64,000 nucleotides of DNA from Alphaproteobacteria bacterium (GCA_013697055.1 JACCXK010000101.1:1-64000), one strand, 5' to 3'; shown: positions 30,571 through 41,195, numbered from the stretch's first letter. Notes: generated from the letters alone by a model not told the origin. Numbers and translations: made by a program.

Positions 30571-33384
30571 ATGAAAACCCAGACATCCCGGTTGCGATCT
30601 GTTCTTTTTGCAACGGCTGCCATCATGACCTTGGCGGTGTGGCCCACCGCATTTGCCGCTGTTCCTCCGCCTGGCGGAGACGCGTCCACCGCCGCTGTGT
30701 CCCAGCTTGTGGCGGAGGCACAAAAAGCCCTCAAGGCCGGAAACGTTCCTCTGGCCGTCATCACCCTGAAAAACGCGTCCAGTGCGGCACCGCGAAACGG
30801 CACGGTGCGGGCACAGTTGGGCACGGTGCTGCTGCAGTCGGGAGACTATTATTCCGCCGAACGCGAGCTTCGCCAGGCCCGCAAGGATGGGGCTTCAGAC
30901 CAGATTGTTATTCCGCCGTTGTTCCAGGTGATGCTCCTGCGCCACGAGGAAAAGGATCTTCTGGAAGAATTTCCGGATTCCGCGGCCAACATGAACTCGG
31001 CCATTGCCGCGGATATTTACAAAGCCCATGCGTTGGCGCTCCAGGTCCTAGGTGAGCCGGCAGATGCCGCCGCCGCCATGGACAAGTCCCTGAAATTGCG
31101 CCGTGACGAAACCGGCCTGCTGACGCGCGCGCGCCTGGCGCAGCAACAGCGCAATCTCCCATCGGCGATGGCCTTTACAGAGGAGGCGATCAAACTTGCT
31201 CCTGCCGACGTCAATGCGGGGTTGTTCAAATTCGGCCTGTTAATGGACGCGGGCAAGCTGGACGAGGCGCTCAAGCAGTCCGACGATTTGCTGGCGAGGT
31301 TTCCCGCCAGCCTGCCGGCGCGCTTCTCGCATGTCGAAGTGCTGATGCGCATGAACCAGAACGCCAAGGCCCGTGCGGACGTCGAGGCCATCATTGCCAA
31401 GAATCCGACCAATGCCGTCGGGGTTTATTATCGGTCGGTGCTGATGGCCAAGGCCGGGAATATCAAGGGCGCCTGGCATGATGCACAGTCGTTGCCAGCT
31501 TCCTTTATCCAATCCCAGCCCAGCACGGCGCTTATGGTCTCGCAAATGGCGGAGGGCGCGGGCGCATTGGAAACTAGCGCGTCGATCCTCACGGCCACTA
31601 TCGCGCGATTTCCTTCCGATACGAATTTGCGGCTGCGCCTGGCCGGGGTTAGGCTCCGTCAAAACGATAAATCCGGCGCGCTGAACGCACTGGAGCCGAT
31701 CCGGGACTCGCTGGATCCGGCGACGTCGCGATTGCTGGCCGGCATCTATGTCAAGGTAGGCAAGCCGAATGACGCATTGGCCGTGCTTCAGAAATTGGAG
31801 CAGGCGGGAAAGGGTTCCGATGAGGTGACGCTTGGCATCGTCGGGCTCCAGGCCCAGCAGGGCCAGTCGGAAGAGGCCTTGAAAAGCCTGGCGGAAGCGG
31901 TCGCACAGAAGCCGACGGACCCCGTGCTGGTCGGGCAGCTGGTGGCGGCGCTGACGCGCGCAGGCAAGTTTACAGAAGCTCTGTCGGCAGCGGACAAGCT
32001 TGGCAGCGACTCAAAGCGGCGTGACCAATCACTGGCGCTGCGCGCACAGGTTCTGATGGCGCAGAACAATACCGATGCGGCGCTGGCGGCCTATGACAAA
32101 GCGGTCCAGCTGGACCCGGCAAATCCGGTGAGCCTCTACGGACGTGCCAGCGTTCTGACACAAATGAAGAGATACCCAGACGCCAACAGGGATCTGAGTG
32201 CCATCCTGAAGGCGAACTCTAAAAACGTCCCGGTGTATCTCAAGCTGGCGGAAATCTCGGCGCTGCAGGGGCAGGATCAGAATGTGAGGAGCCTGCTGTC
32301 GCAGGCCATGCAGCAGGTGCCCAAGGATCCGTCCCCCCGCATAGCGCTGGTGCGCTATTTGTTGGTGCGCAAGGATTTCAAGGGCGCGGTTGCCGCGGCC
32401 AATGAAATGGTCAAGTCGCAGCCCACCAATGTCCAGGCGCTGGCGCTCCTGGGACAGGCCCAGAGCGCGGCGGGTCAAAAGAGCGAAGCGGTGGCGACAT
32501 TCCGGCGCGTGGTCGCGACGGCTCCCAAAGGACCGGCGCCGCAGATACTGCTTGGAAATGCCCTGCAGGCCGCCGGCGACCGTGCCGGCGCCTCCGCTGC
32601 GCTGAAAGAGGCGGTTGCCTTAGACAGCAATTCGGCGGACGTGCAGACCGCCATGATCAATCTTCAATTCTCCCAGGGCGACGCCGCGGGCGCGGTGGCG
32701 ACGGCGCGCGCGTTCCGGGCCGCAAATCCGAGCAATACCGCGGACATTATTTTGGGCGATACGCTGGTCAAGGCGGGACATCCTGACCAGGCCAGCACGG
32801 TGTACCAGCAAAGCTTCGCGGCGCGGCCGAACAACACAACCCTGATGCGGATGGTCCGGATGTCGGCTGCGGGCGGCAACGAGAAAGCGGCGCTGGACGC
32901 CATGTCCAAATGGCTGGAAAAGAATTCTTCGGATACCGCCGTGCGCGTGGAATATGCCACCCTGCTCATGCGGCAGGGAGACAAGGCCAAGGCGGCCACC
33001 GAATATCAGGCCGTGTTGCAGCGTGATCCCAATAACATATTGAGCCTGAACAATCTGGGCTGGCTGAAGCAGTCGGACGATCCGCGCCGGGCGATTGCGT
33101 TGGTTACGCAAGCGTCCAAACTGGTGCCGGATTCGCCAGAGATTCTCGATACCCTGGGATGGTTGAAGTTGCAGCAGAAGCAAGCGGCAGACAGTCTGCC
33201 GCTGCTCAAGCGCGCGCATCAGCTTCGCCCCGCGGATGGCGGCATCACTTATCACCTGGTGGTCGCGCTGGACGCGACCGGCAATCGTGATGCGGCGCGC
33301 GGTCTGCTCAAAGCGCTGCTAGCGCGCAATGACAAGTTCGACGACCGTGCCGCCGCGGTTCAGCTGGCCGCCAAATGGGGCTGA
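30571..33384 (+). CDS. prsT: PEP-CTERM system TPR-repeat lipoprotein/periplasmic protein PrsT
   Basis: More than 900 aa of TPR-like repeats after a signal peptide; directly after prsKR; start placed at ATG 30571 (MKTQTSRLR). Confidence 0.88.
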   Translation: MKTQTSRLRSVLFATAAIMTLAVWPTAFAAVPPPGGDASTAAVSQLVAEAQKALKAGNVPLAVITLKNASSAAPRNGTVRAQLGTVLLQSGDYYSAERELRQARKDGASDQIVIPPLFQVMLLRHEEKDLLEEFPDSAANMNSAIAADIYKAHALALQVLGEPADAAAAMDKSLKLRRDETGLLTRARLAQQQRNLPSAMAFTEEAIKLAPADVNAGLFKFGLLMDAGKLDEALKQSDDLLARFPASLPARFSHVEVLMRMNQNAKARADVEAIIAKNPTNAVGVYYRSVLMAKAGNIKGAWHDAQSLPASFIQSQPSTALMVSQMAEGAGALETSASILTATIARFPSDTNLRLRLAGVRLRQNDKSGALNALEPIRDSLDPATSRLLAGIYVKVGKPNDALAVLQKLEQAGKGSDEVTLGIVGLQAQQGQSEEALKSLAEAVAQKPTDPVLVGQLVAALTRAGKFTEALSAADKLGSDSKRRDQSLALRAQVLMAQNNTDAALAAYDKAVQLDPANPVSLYGRASVLTQMKRYPDANRDLSAILKANSKNVPVYLKLAEISALQGQDQNVRSLLSQAMQQVPKDPSPRIALVRYLLVRKDFKGAVAAANEMVKSQPTNVQALALLGQAQSAAGQKSEAVATFRRVVATAPKGPAPQILLGNALQAAGDRAGASAALKEAVALDSNSADVQTAMINLQFSQGDAAGAVATARAFRAANPSNTADIILGDTLVKAGHPDQASTVYQQSFAARPNNTTLMRMVRMSAAGGNEKAALDAMSKWLEKNSSDTAVRVEYATLLMRQGDKAKAATEYQAVLQRDPNNILSLNNLGWLKQSDDPRRAIALVTQASKLVPDSPEILDTLGWLKLQQKQAADSLPLLKRAHQLRPADGGITYHLVVALDATGNRDAARGLLKALLARNDKFDDRAAAVQLAAKWG

Positions 33385-33421
33385 GATGCGGCAGCGCCCG
33401 CCGGCTAAGCCGTGTTGTAAG

Positions 33422-34456
33422 TCAGCCCAGCCCGCGGATAAGCCAAGGACCTAAAAAATTTGCGACCGGCAAGGGAAGCTTTTTCCAGATCTCGATCTTG
33501 CGGGAATATTTGGGATTGAGGGGATTTTTGTCGGGCATGCTGTGACCCGGCAGGAAATGATACTCATACTCCAGCCATTCCGGGACAAAGCCCCAGTTTT
33601 TCTTGAAGGAAAAAGCGCCGGTGCCGGCCTTGCTGCGCCCGAAATCGAAACGGCGATAGCCCCGCGCCGCGGACCGGCGCATGACCTCCCAATATAGGAA
33701 ATCGTTGGCGCCGTTGCGGCGGGCGAGCTTTGTTCCGCCGCCATAATAAGGCAGCACGGTGTCGCCGTGATAGAAGTTGAGGACGGCGCTCACTGGAACG
33801 CCATTCTCCTTGATCACCAGCGTGTCGCAATCCTTGCCGAAGGTCTTGCGCAGCGCCGTAAAGTAACGCTTCGCAAAAACGGGCGTGCCGAGGTTCCGGA
33901 CACTTTCGGCATAGACCCGGAATGTATCGTCCACCTTGTCATCGACTTCGCTGACCAAGCCGCTCTCCAGGGTTTTACGGACAACGGCGCGCTGCTTGCG
34001 CGGTATGGCGGTCAGGTTTTCCTGGTCGTCCTGACTGAGTGGCCGCGAGAAGGTGGCGTAAAGATCTTTTTTGACGGCCCAGCCATGGGTTGCCGTGCGC
34101 GAACGGAATTCCAGATAGGGCGCTTTCGTTTCTGCCTGTAATTCCAGGGCGGCCGCTGTCAGGGCTGCATCCGTCTCGGCGTCCAGTGCGAGAGGGCCGC
34201 CTTCCACACAGAAGGGCGTCGCCATCAGGCCATCGCCGAACAGCCAGCTACGTTGCAAAACCAGCGGTAGAACCCCAACAATGCGGGTCCCTCTCTCGGC
34301 CACGAGAAAGCGGGGATCAAGCTTGAAATTGTCCCGGAATATTGAATGCCATCCGCCGCGATGGAAAAACGTTCCGTCTGACCGAGACAGGACGAAGGAA
34401 TCCCATGCCGCGAGATCCGATTCTTCCATCGATCTTATTTTGAGCGGGTCGGTCAA
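33422..34456 (-). CDS. FemAB-family XrtA/PEP-CTERM system-associated protein
   Basis: W..FV..RSDGTFFHRGGWHSIF, YYGGGTKLARRNGANDFLYWEVMRRSAARGYRRFDFGRSKAGTGAFSFKKNWGF. Confidence 0.88.
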   Translation of the reverse strand: MTDPLKIRSMEESDLAAWDSFVLSRSDGTFFHRGGWHSIFRDNFKLDPRFLVAERGTRIVGVLPLVLQRSWLFGDGLMATPFCVEGGPLALDAETDAALTAAALELQAETKAPYLEFRSRTATHGWAVKKDLYATFSRPLSQDDQENLTAIPRKQRAVVRKTLESGLVSEVDDKVDDTFRVYAESVRNLGTPVFAKRYFTALRKTFGKDCDTLVIKENGVPVSAVLNFYHGDTVLPYYGGGTKLARRNGANDFLYWEVMRRSAARGYRRFDFGRSKAGTGAFSFKKNWGFVPEWLEYEYHFLPGHSMPDKNPLNPKYSRKIEIWKKLPLPVANFLGPWLIRGLG

Positions 34457-34503
34457 ATTCTGCGGTACGTTCGTGTTGGACGGGATGTGTCTGACAAAAA
34501 TTC

Positions 34504-36261
34504 TTACAATTGATGAGACAGTCCGATCGTCGCCCGAAAATCAGACAGGCTTCCCGTGAATGGCGACAGTGATTGCAGAGAGGCCGAAGATGACCTTTCA
34601 AGGTATTGCACACTGGCATAGATACCGGTCTGCCTGGAGAGGCTGTAGCTCAGCCGACCCTGCAGCGCATAGGTTGCCGCATCGCCGCCGAACTGGTTGT
34701 CTCTGCCGTAGGACCCGCTTATCGTACCGTTCAGGAGAGGGGTGAGATCACGGCCAAGCGACACAATGGCGCCCCAGGAATCGGTTTTCGGCGGACCAAA
34801 GAATACGCCGCTCAGAATTGTTTTGCGCGTGGCATAAGCGCTGACGCTTGCATGGTTGCGGTCGAAATCTTCCATAAACGAAACAATAGCCGTCTGATAA
34901 CGCGATATAGTCTGGTCCAGGCCGACGCCGCCTTGCGACTGGATGCTGTAGGTTGATAGCGAAGCGGGCGAACCATTCCCCAAGACGTCCGCCGAGCCCA
35001 GCGAGCCGTCTGGACGGGCTGTGAGATTGGTCAAATTGTTAAGAAGCTGGCCCTCTGGCGTTTGCACGGTATCATCCACTGAGGCTGTAAGCAGAGCCCG
35101 GGGCGTGATGTTGTAACTTAGATTTCCCAAAAACGACGGGCTATTGTATTTCGATCCGCCTTCAACCTGCAGCGAAAAGTTCTGCCCAAAGGTCAGCCCG
35201 AAACCGGCCAAGGCTACTGGGCCTGACAAATCTTGAGAAAGCGGGATGGAATTGCTGATCGCATCGTATCCGCCAGTCACGATCAATGAAAATTCACGGT
35301 CGATCGCATAACGCAGGTTCGCAACGCCGACCTTTTCCGAAAGGAGGCTTTGTGTGCGGGCTGTCTCACTGACAGAGCCTACAAGATTCCATGTTAGGCG
35401 GTCGAAATCCGTACCACTAGATATTCTTTCGCTCAAGAACCGTGAAGTCGTGTCTTGCGCCCCAAATAACCCCGGAATAACAGGGATGTTCAGGGTTCCC
35501 GGCGGATTTGTGAAAAACGCTTGGCTGAAACTTGGAGTTGTTTCGGAAACTAGAAAGTTTCCGAGCTCGAAGCGAAAATCTGGGCTGACGGAATAGCCGT
35601 AGGAATTTTGGAACCCGTCGGGCACGACCCGATCACCGGCGGTCACTATTCCAACATTGCTGTTCACGATCGGCTGGGCGAATGCCCTGGTGCCCAAGGT
35701 CACATGATCGTGAATGATATCCAGGTTTGCGACTGCCTGCAGGTTGTTATTAATTTGGGTTGGTATCGAACCCTTGGCATAGAAATCCACTTGGCCAAAA
35801 TAGCTGACATCCAGGCTGACCCTGCGCGAATGTTCATGCATATAAATATTGCCGCCGAGCGAGGAGAGATAATCGGGTTGATTCCCTCCAACCGAAGTCC
35901 CGGCCGCATTCGTGACGTAGGATTCACTGAAATTCACGCTTGCGTCGAGTTGGAACTCTGGCGCAGGCGGCCCTTGGTTCTGCGGATAGAGTGTTCCAAA
36001 GCGGCGCTGCGCACGTGCGGGCGGCGGGACTATCGACGCGGGGGGGGCGGACGGGGGCGCCGATATTCCAGAGGCGCTCGGCACCTCCAACCCTCGCACA
36101 TCCTGGGCGTGAACGGATTGCGACGCGAACACAGCCGCGATTATTGCGGAAGAGACGCTGAGTCGCCTCAAACCGCTAATGTTGCCAGCAGGCGTACAGT
36201 GGTTGACCGGTCGCAATCGACAATTTCCGCGATCATGCTTAAGCCAGCAAGATACTGACAT
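34504..36261 (-). CDS. PEP-CTERM system-associated outer membrane beta-barrel protein
   Basis: Large secreted protein with alternating beta-strand pattern, located directly after the export gene as in XrtA EPS loci. Confidence 0.8.
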   Translation of the reverse strand: MSVSCWLKHDRGNCRLRPVNHCTPAGNISGLRRLSVSSAIIAAVFASQSVHAQDVRGLEVPSASGISAPPSAPPASIVPPPARAQRRFGTLYPQNQGPPAPEFQLDASVNFSESYVTNAAGTSVGGNQPDYLSSLGGNIYMHEHSRRVSLDVSYFGQVDFYAKGSIPTQINNNLQAVANLDIIHDHVTLGTRAFAQPIVNSNVGIVTAGDRVVPDGFQNSYGYSVSPDFRFELGNFLVSETTPSFSQAFFTNPPGTLNIPVIPGLFGAQDTTSRFLSERISSGTDFDRLTWNLVGSVSETARTQSLLSEKVGVANLRYAIDREFSLIVTGGYDAISNSIPLSQDLSGPVALAGFGLTFGQNFSLQVEGGSKYNSPSFLGNLSYNITPRALLTASVDDTVQTPEGQLLNNLTNLTARPDGSLGSADVLGNGSPASLSTYSIQSQGGVGLDQTISRYQTAIVSFMEDFDRNHASVSAYATRKTILSGVFFGPPKTDSWGAIVSLGRDLTPLLNGTISGSYGRDNQFGGDAATYALQGRLSYSLSRQTGIYASVQYLERSSSASLQSLSPFTGSLSDFRATIGLSHQL

Positions 36262-36894
36262 TTAGAAGAACGATTGGGGAATGATGATAATGTCGCCCGG
36301 ACGAAGGTCTGTATTGGCACTCAGATCGCCGCTTTTCAGCAGATCCGAAACCCGTACCGTCGTATTGGTTTCCTTGCCGTCAATCCTTCGCACGAGTTGT
36401 GTGCGATTGCCTGACGCAAAGGGAGTAAGCCCGCCTGCGGCGATCATCGCATCCAACACGGTCATATGCGCAGAGAAGGGTATGGCCTTTGGCGTGACCG
36501 CTTCACCGATGATTCGAACTTGCTGGTTATAAGGTCCAACAAAACTAGAGACGATGACCGTCACAGTCGGATCCGATACAAACTTTTTTAGCCTAGCCTC
36601 GATGTCATGGCCCAATTCTTCGGGCGTTCGTCCCGCGGCGACAACGTCGTTCGCAAGGGGCGTGGATATTCTGCCATCAGGCCTCACAGGAACGGAAGTT
36701 GACAGCTCCGCATTGTGCCAAACGGAAATTTGGAGCGCATCGCCGGGCCCGATGATGTAGGTGGCAGTTTCAGCCGGCGTCATCGAAACAGGAGGGGCGG
36801 GAGGCCCGCCGCGGGCGCAGCCCACCACGCTAAGCAACCCTGCAGAAAGCGCCAGCATGGCAAGACTGCGCATGAACGAAAAGCTGTGTCGCAT
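36262..36894 (-). CDS. XrtA-system exopolysaccharide export protein (Wza/SLBB family)
   Basis: Lipoprotein-like signal (LLSVVGCARGG), YIIGPGDALQISVWHNAELSTSVPVRPDGRISTPL, SLBB domain. Confidence 0.92.
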   Translation of the reverse strand: MRHSFSFMRSLAMLALSAGLLSVVGCARGGPPAPPVSMTPAETATYIIGPGDALQISVWHNAELSTSVPVRPDGRISTPLANDVVAAGRTPEELGHDIEARLKKFVSDPTVTVIVSSFVGPYNQQVRIIGEAVTPKAIPFSAHMTVLDAMIAAGGLTPFASGNRTQLVRRIDGKETNTTVRVSDLLKSGDLSANTDLRPGDIIIIPQSFF

Positions 36895-37109
36895 GATTTT
36901 AACCCCTTAAATATTGTCAGCCAGCCAAGCCGAGTTAGTAAGCTATTGATTCACAGTCCATATTGCAACGCACCCCTGTGCAGCTGGGGATTCGACCTCG
37001 GCTACTGGCGGTGGATACGTATTATCCTACATAACTCTATAGGTTGGATGAACCCCGATGTCGTTTGGCAAGCGCGGCTAAAAAGCCTCCTATCGAATTA
37101 ATATTGTGC

Positions 37110-37132
37110 AATTTCAACACCTTATTGAAATT
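37110..37132. repeat. Inverted repeat AATTTCAA-N7-TTGAAATT, nested with two ATTGTGCA direct repeats
   Basis: Read directly in the 1.2-kb divergent intergenic region. Confidence 0.75.
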
Positions 37133-37420
37133 GTGCAGCGTTGCAGCACAGTCGAAAAATCCGGCTCAGCGGTTAGGTTTTCACCTTTCGGCGGATGGCG
37201 CCAGGATGTTTCCGGTGGCGTGCCCGCGGGGTCGGCAATCGGCCTCGATCATCCCGAATACGGTGTCTTGGCGCGTCCGCAGGCCGACTGGGCGGATAGT
37301 TGGTGCCCCTCGCACGCTGTGGCAAACCCAGAACATGACGTTGCTCTGAAAACTTTGGCCTGGCAGGGCTGCGTTCGAAAGTTTCACTATGTCTCAAGAA
37401 CTGCGATCGAAATCGGAATT

Positions 37421-37465
37421 GCCGCTTTAAGTCTTGCGACTAAAAAAGGGCGGTCTTCATCTCGG
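37421..37465 (+). repeat. Imperfect 45-bp direct repeat, copy 1
   Basis: gccgctttaagtcttgcgactaaaaaagggcggtcttcatctcgg; 37/45 identical to copy 2. Confidence 0.7.
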
Positions 37466-37615
37466 AGACAGAGGTTCCATCCCAACTTGGCGCTTGATGC
37501 CGCCCATTCATAAGGCTGTTTTGCTGGCGATGAAGGGAGCGTGTGGGTTTATAGTCGCCGCCAGGCGCGCATGCGGGACCTTCTGGATGTATCCAAAACC
37601 CATCCTGCATCGGAC

Positions 37616-37660
37616 GCCGGTTTAAGTGTTGCGTCTAAAAAAAGGCAGTTGTCATCTCAG
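37616..37660 (+). repeat. Imperfect 45-bp direct repeat, copy 2
   Basis: gccggtttaagtgttgcgtctaaaaaaaggcagttgtcatctcag; 195-bp period from copy 1. Confidence 0.7.
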
Positions 37661-38091
37661 TGCAAATGCGCGCATCGCAATCTTCCCAGGCGCACCGAAT
37701 TTTCCCGGTGAGTTTGCATTTAGTGGCTGGTCAGCTGTCGAATTATGGTTAAGGATATTGATAAGGGATCTGCGACGTTTAGTTTGGTGGCTGTCTTGGA
37801 GCTTTTAGGCAGCTACCTTGTAACTAAAGGATGCGGAGGGTTCTGCGGAACCGAGGACACCGCCATTTTATTTAGGCTGTGCGCGAGGGCATCTTGATGC
37901 TTTGCTCTTATCGCTTAAAGTGTTTTGCGTGCATGTAGTTGGTTGCTTAACAAGCTCTGAAAACACTTTTTTGGAGCCGCTCTCATGGGGATTGGATTTC
38001 AACAATAGCTCAAAATCGTTGGATCGATTTAGCGAGTTGTAACGCGTTTGGCTCCTAGAATTCGCAGGGGCTATAAAAGAGTGGCAACGCA

Positions 38092-38940
38092 ATGAACGCA
38101 CTAATTCGCAATGCCTTGACCAATCCCGCTGCAAACAATCTGCGCGGCGCAGACGAAACCTTGCTCGCTCAGCACGACCGTTATTTTTCTACGGTTCTTG
38201 CTGACTCGCCTGCTCTGATGAACGCGGCTCATGCATTGCGGTTTCAAGTCTATTGCCTCGAACGCAAGTTCGAAGATGCCGATGAGCACCCGGGCGGTCT
38301 CGAGGTGGACGCCTATGATGCGCACGCAATTCAGGGCGTGCTGTTCCATCGTCCCACGGGTGGCGCCATGGGGTCCGCGCGCTTGATACTTCCGGTATCC
38401 GACATAGAGGACAGCCTTCCGGTTATGTCGCTGCTCCGGTCGAGCTTGATGGACCTGTCCGATTACGTCAATCCGAACCAGTGCATAGAGGTTTCTCGTT
38501 TCGCGATCTCGAAGGAATTCCGCCGCCGCAAGTCGGATGACCTGGATGCTGCCCTGCCTACCCGCGCAGATTCATACCGCGAAACCAATCTGGCGTTTCT
38601 GAGTCTCTTGCAGTTTGTCTTGCGTGAGAGCGTTAAGCGCAAAATGTTCTTTTGGACAGCCGTGATGGAACCGAAATTCCTGCGCCTGTTGGCGCGCATG
38701 GGCATTTGCTATACCCCCATCGGGCCGATGGTCATGCATCACGGAATTCGGCAACCATGCTACTGCTACCTGCCGGACATGCTGGAGAATGCGCGCCGCC
38801 TGCAACCGCAATGTTGGGAAGTGCTTACCGACGGCGGTGTTCTTTATGAAGAACTCCAGGCCAATAAGGGGCGCTTGGTCCTCCCCCAGAAGAAAAAGTT
38901 TGATGTTGGGGGCCGCCCCCATTCACGCTTGGCAATCTAG
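38092..38940 (+). CDS. PEP-CTERM/exosortase system-associated acyltransferase (GNAT/autoinducer-synthase-like)
   Basis: HALRFQVYCLERKFEDADEHPGGLEVDAYD...GSARLILP...CIEVSRFAISKEFRRRK. Confidence 0.88.
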   Translation: MNALIRNALTNPAANNLRGADETLLAQHDRYFSTVLADSPALMNAAHALRFQVYCLERKFEDADEHPGGLEVDAYDAHAIQGVLFHRPTGGAMGSARLILPVSDIEDSLPVMSLLRSSLMDLSDYVNPNQCIEVSRFAISKEFRRRKSDDLDAALPTRADSYRETNLAFLSLLQFVLRESVKRKMFFWTAVMEPKFLRLLARMGICYTPIGPMVMHHGIRQPCYCYLPDMLENARRLQPQCWEVLTDGGVLYEELQANKGRLVLPQKKKFDVGGRPHSRLAI

Positions 38941-39044
38941 CGGGCTGAGTTCTTACCGGCGAAATAAACTATAGACAGCCTGTATGCTACGCTCGCCGAG
39001 CGACTCGGCATAATCGGTCGAAAGCAGGCCGCGAGGATCAGGCA

Positions 39045-39950
39045 GTGAGCGGGAAGTTTTCTTACGAAGAGGCGTTTGATCGAAACCTGGGCTGGTTCAC
39101 GCAGAACGAGCAACAGGATTTTCGCGCCAAAACTATCGCCATAGCGGGGATGGGTGGCGTTGGCGGGGTTCATCTGCTGACGCTTGCGCGCCTGGGTGTT
39201 GGCGGCTTCCACATCGCTGATCTGGATACGTTCGAGCTGGCCAATTTCAATCGCCAAGTCGGCGCAACTATGTCCACGCTGGGGCAGGACAAAACATCCG
39301 TCCTGGCGCGCATGGCCAGCGATATCAATCCGCAGATGCGGCTAAAAGAGTTTTCGAATGGAATAAATGAGGGGAACATCCGGGAGTTTCTCTCCGGGGT
39401 GGATCTCTTCATCGATGGGTTTGACTTCTTCGCCGTCGACATCCGGAGGAAGACTTTCAAGCTGTGCAGAGAGCTTGGCATACCGGCCGTAACGGCAGCT
39501 CCCATTGGTATGGGCGTTGCGTTCCTGGCGTTCACGCCAGACGGGATGTCCTTTGAGGAATATTTCCGCTTCGACGGCAAATCTGATCTTCGTCAATATA
39601 TAAATTTCCTGCTCGGCCTGGCGCCGAATGGCATGCACCGCGCCTATCTCGTCGATCCCACGCGTGTGAACATCGCGAAAAAGAAAGCGCCATCCACCAT
39701 TGTAGGCGTGCAGCTTTGCGCGTCATTTACCGCGGCCCAGGTCGTGAAGATGCTGTTGAAGCGCGGAGAGGTGCGGCCCGCGCCTTACCACTATCACTTC
39801 GACGCCTATCTCAATAAGTTCCGGACATTCCGCAGTCCCGGAAACAACGGCTTTCTACAACGGCTGAAGGGCAATGTCGTAGAACGTCAAATCAAAAAGC
39901 AATTGGGATCTGCAGGCGATGACAAATCAGGCCTCGTCCAGGGCGGTTGA
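39045..39950 (+). CDS. ThiF-family (E1-like) adenylyltransferase
   Basis: IAIAGMGGVGGVHLLTLARLGVGGFHIADLDTFELANFNRQVGA nucleotide-binding motif; no CxxC zinc motifs visible. Confidence 0.88.
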   Translation: MSGKFSYEEAFDRNLGWFTQNEQQDFRAKTIAIAGMGGVGGVHLLTLARLGVGGFHIADLDTFELANFNRQVGATMSTLGQDKTSVLARMASDINPQMRLKEFSNGINEGNIREFLSGVDLFIDGFDFFAVDIRRKTFKLCRELGIPAVTAAPIGMGVAFLAFTPDGMSFEEYFRFDGKSDLRQYINFLLGLAPNGMHRAYLVDPTRVNIAKKKAPSTIVGVQLCASFTAAQVVKMLLKRGEVRPAPYHYHFDAYLNKFRTFRSPGNNGFLQRLKGNVVERQIKKQLGSAGDDKSGLVQGG

Positions 39951-41004
39951 ATCAGTCCTGGATATCGCGCGCTGGGCTCCGAGTGGGGACAACGCGCAGC
40001 CCTGGAGTTTTCGCGTCAGGGGCGGTCGTGATGTCGAAGTTCTTGTCCGGCGCACAAACCCCAACATTTATGAATATCGCCAGGGCGAGCCCACCCTTCT
40101 GTCGGCGGGTGCGCTGCTGGAAAATATGGAAATCGCCGCGCCCGCATTTGGATTGAAGGCAAACTGGCGGTTTGCCGGCTCGGCGGACGGCATTGATCAC
40201 ATTGACGTGCATTTTTCCGACGCTGATACCATTTCGGCGCCAGATCTTTTTGGCGAGATACTACGGCGCTCTGTGGACCGGCGCCCGTTCAAGATGCGCG
40301 CTCTTACCAGCGAGCAAAAGAACCGCCTCGCTGGAGCGTTGGACCAGGATATCGAGATTCAATGGTATGAAAGCTTGCCCGATCGCCGCGAGATTGCGGC
40401 GCTCAGCGGGCTGGCCACGAAGGTCCGCCTGACCATTCCGGAAACCTTTGCGGTCCACCGCGGGATCGTGGATTGGAAAAACAGGCACAGTGAGCAGGGC
40501 ATTCCTTCTCGGGCCCTGGGGATAGACCCGCTGACGTTGCAGCTCACGCGCTGGTCCATGGGAAGCTGGGGCCGCACACAATTTATGAACGCCCTCGGTG
40601 CGCCCACCTTTGCCTCTTTGCAGATGGACCTGTTGCCCGGGTTGTTTTGCGGGTCCTATTTCGCCATCCGCCTGAAGCGGCATTTCGACGGGCCGGACGC
40701 GGCCTTGGTGGAAACCCTACGAGCGGGGCAAGCGATTCAGCGGTTCTGGCTTATGGCAACCCAGCTAGGTCTGGTGATGCAACCCTGCGTTGCAATACTG
40801 GCATTCTGGGTGTATGCCGCAGCCGGCCGGGAATTTACCGCCAGCCCCAAGGCGCAAAAGATCGCCCATAAGCTTGCCTTGGGCGCTGACGCGATGTTCG
40901 GCCGGAACGAGGATATCGTTTTCTTGGGGCGGACCGGTTGGCCGCGCAGCACTTCCCAGGGCCGCTCCACAAGGCTGCCCTTGGCCCAGCTAATGGCCCG
41001 TTGA
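39919..41004 (+). CDS. Nitroreductase-family protein
   Basis: LDIARWAPSGDNAQPWSF FMN-binding signature; overlaps the thiF-like ORF by 32 bp. Confidence 0.82.
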   Translation: MTNQASSRAVESVLDIARWAPSGDNAQPWSFRVRGGRDVEVLVRRTNPNIYEYRQGEPTLLSAGALLENMEIAAPAFGLKANWRFAGSADGIDHIDVHFSDADTISAPDLFGEILRRSVDRRPFKMRALTSEQKNRLAGALDQDIEIQWYESLPDRREIAALSGLATKVRLTIPETFAVHRGIVDWKNRHSEQGIPSRALGIDPLTLQLTRWSMGSWGRTQFMNALGAPTFASLQMDLLPGLFCGSYFAIRLKRHFDGPDAALVETLRAGQAIQRFWLMATQLGLVMQPCVAILAFWVYAAAGREFTASPKAQKIAHKLALGADAMFGRNEDIVFLGRTGWPRSTSQGRSTRLPLAQLMAR

Positions 41005-41110
41005 GGCGCGAATAAGCACATTTCCAAAAGAGCCTGAATTCTGTAAATTAGGCTTACACTTTCAGAAACTGGACCGAGATGGACCATTGATTCTGATGGG
41101 AAAATTCACT

Positions 41111-41126
41111 TGGCATCGTACTTGCT
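41111..41126 (+). promoter_or_regulatory. Predicted sigma-54 (RpoN) -24/-12 promoter
   Basis: TGGCATCGTACTTGCT vs consensus TGGCAC-N5-TTGCW; GG-N10-GC spacing exact; 70 bp upstream of the PEP-CTERM start. Confidence 0.75.
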
Positions 41127-41195
41127 TTATATCTCGCCAAGCACCGGATGGCGTTGGGTCAGCTGGTTCGTCCAATATGCCGATGGAGAAATGAA

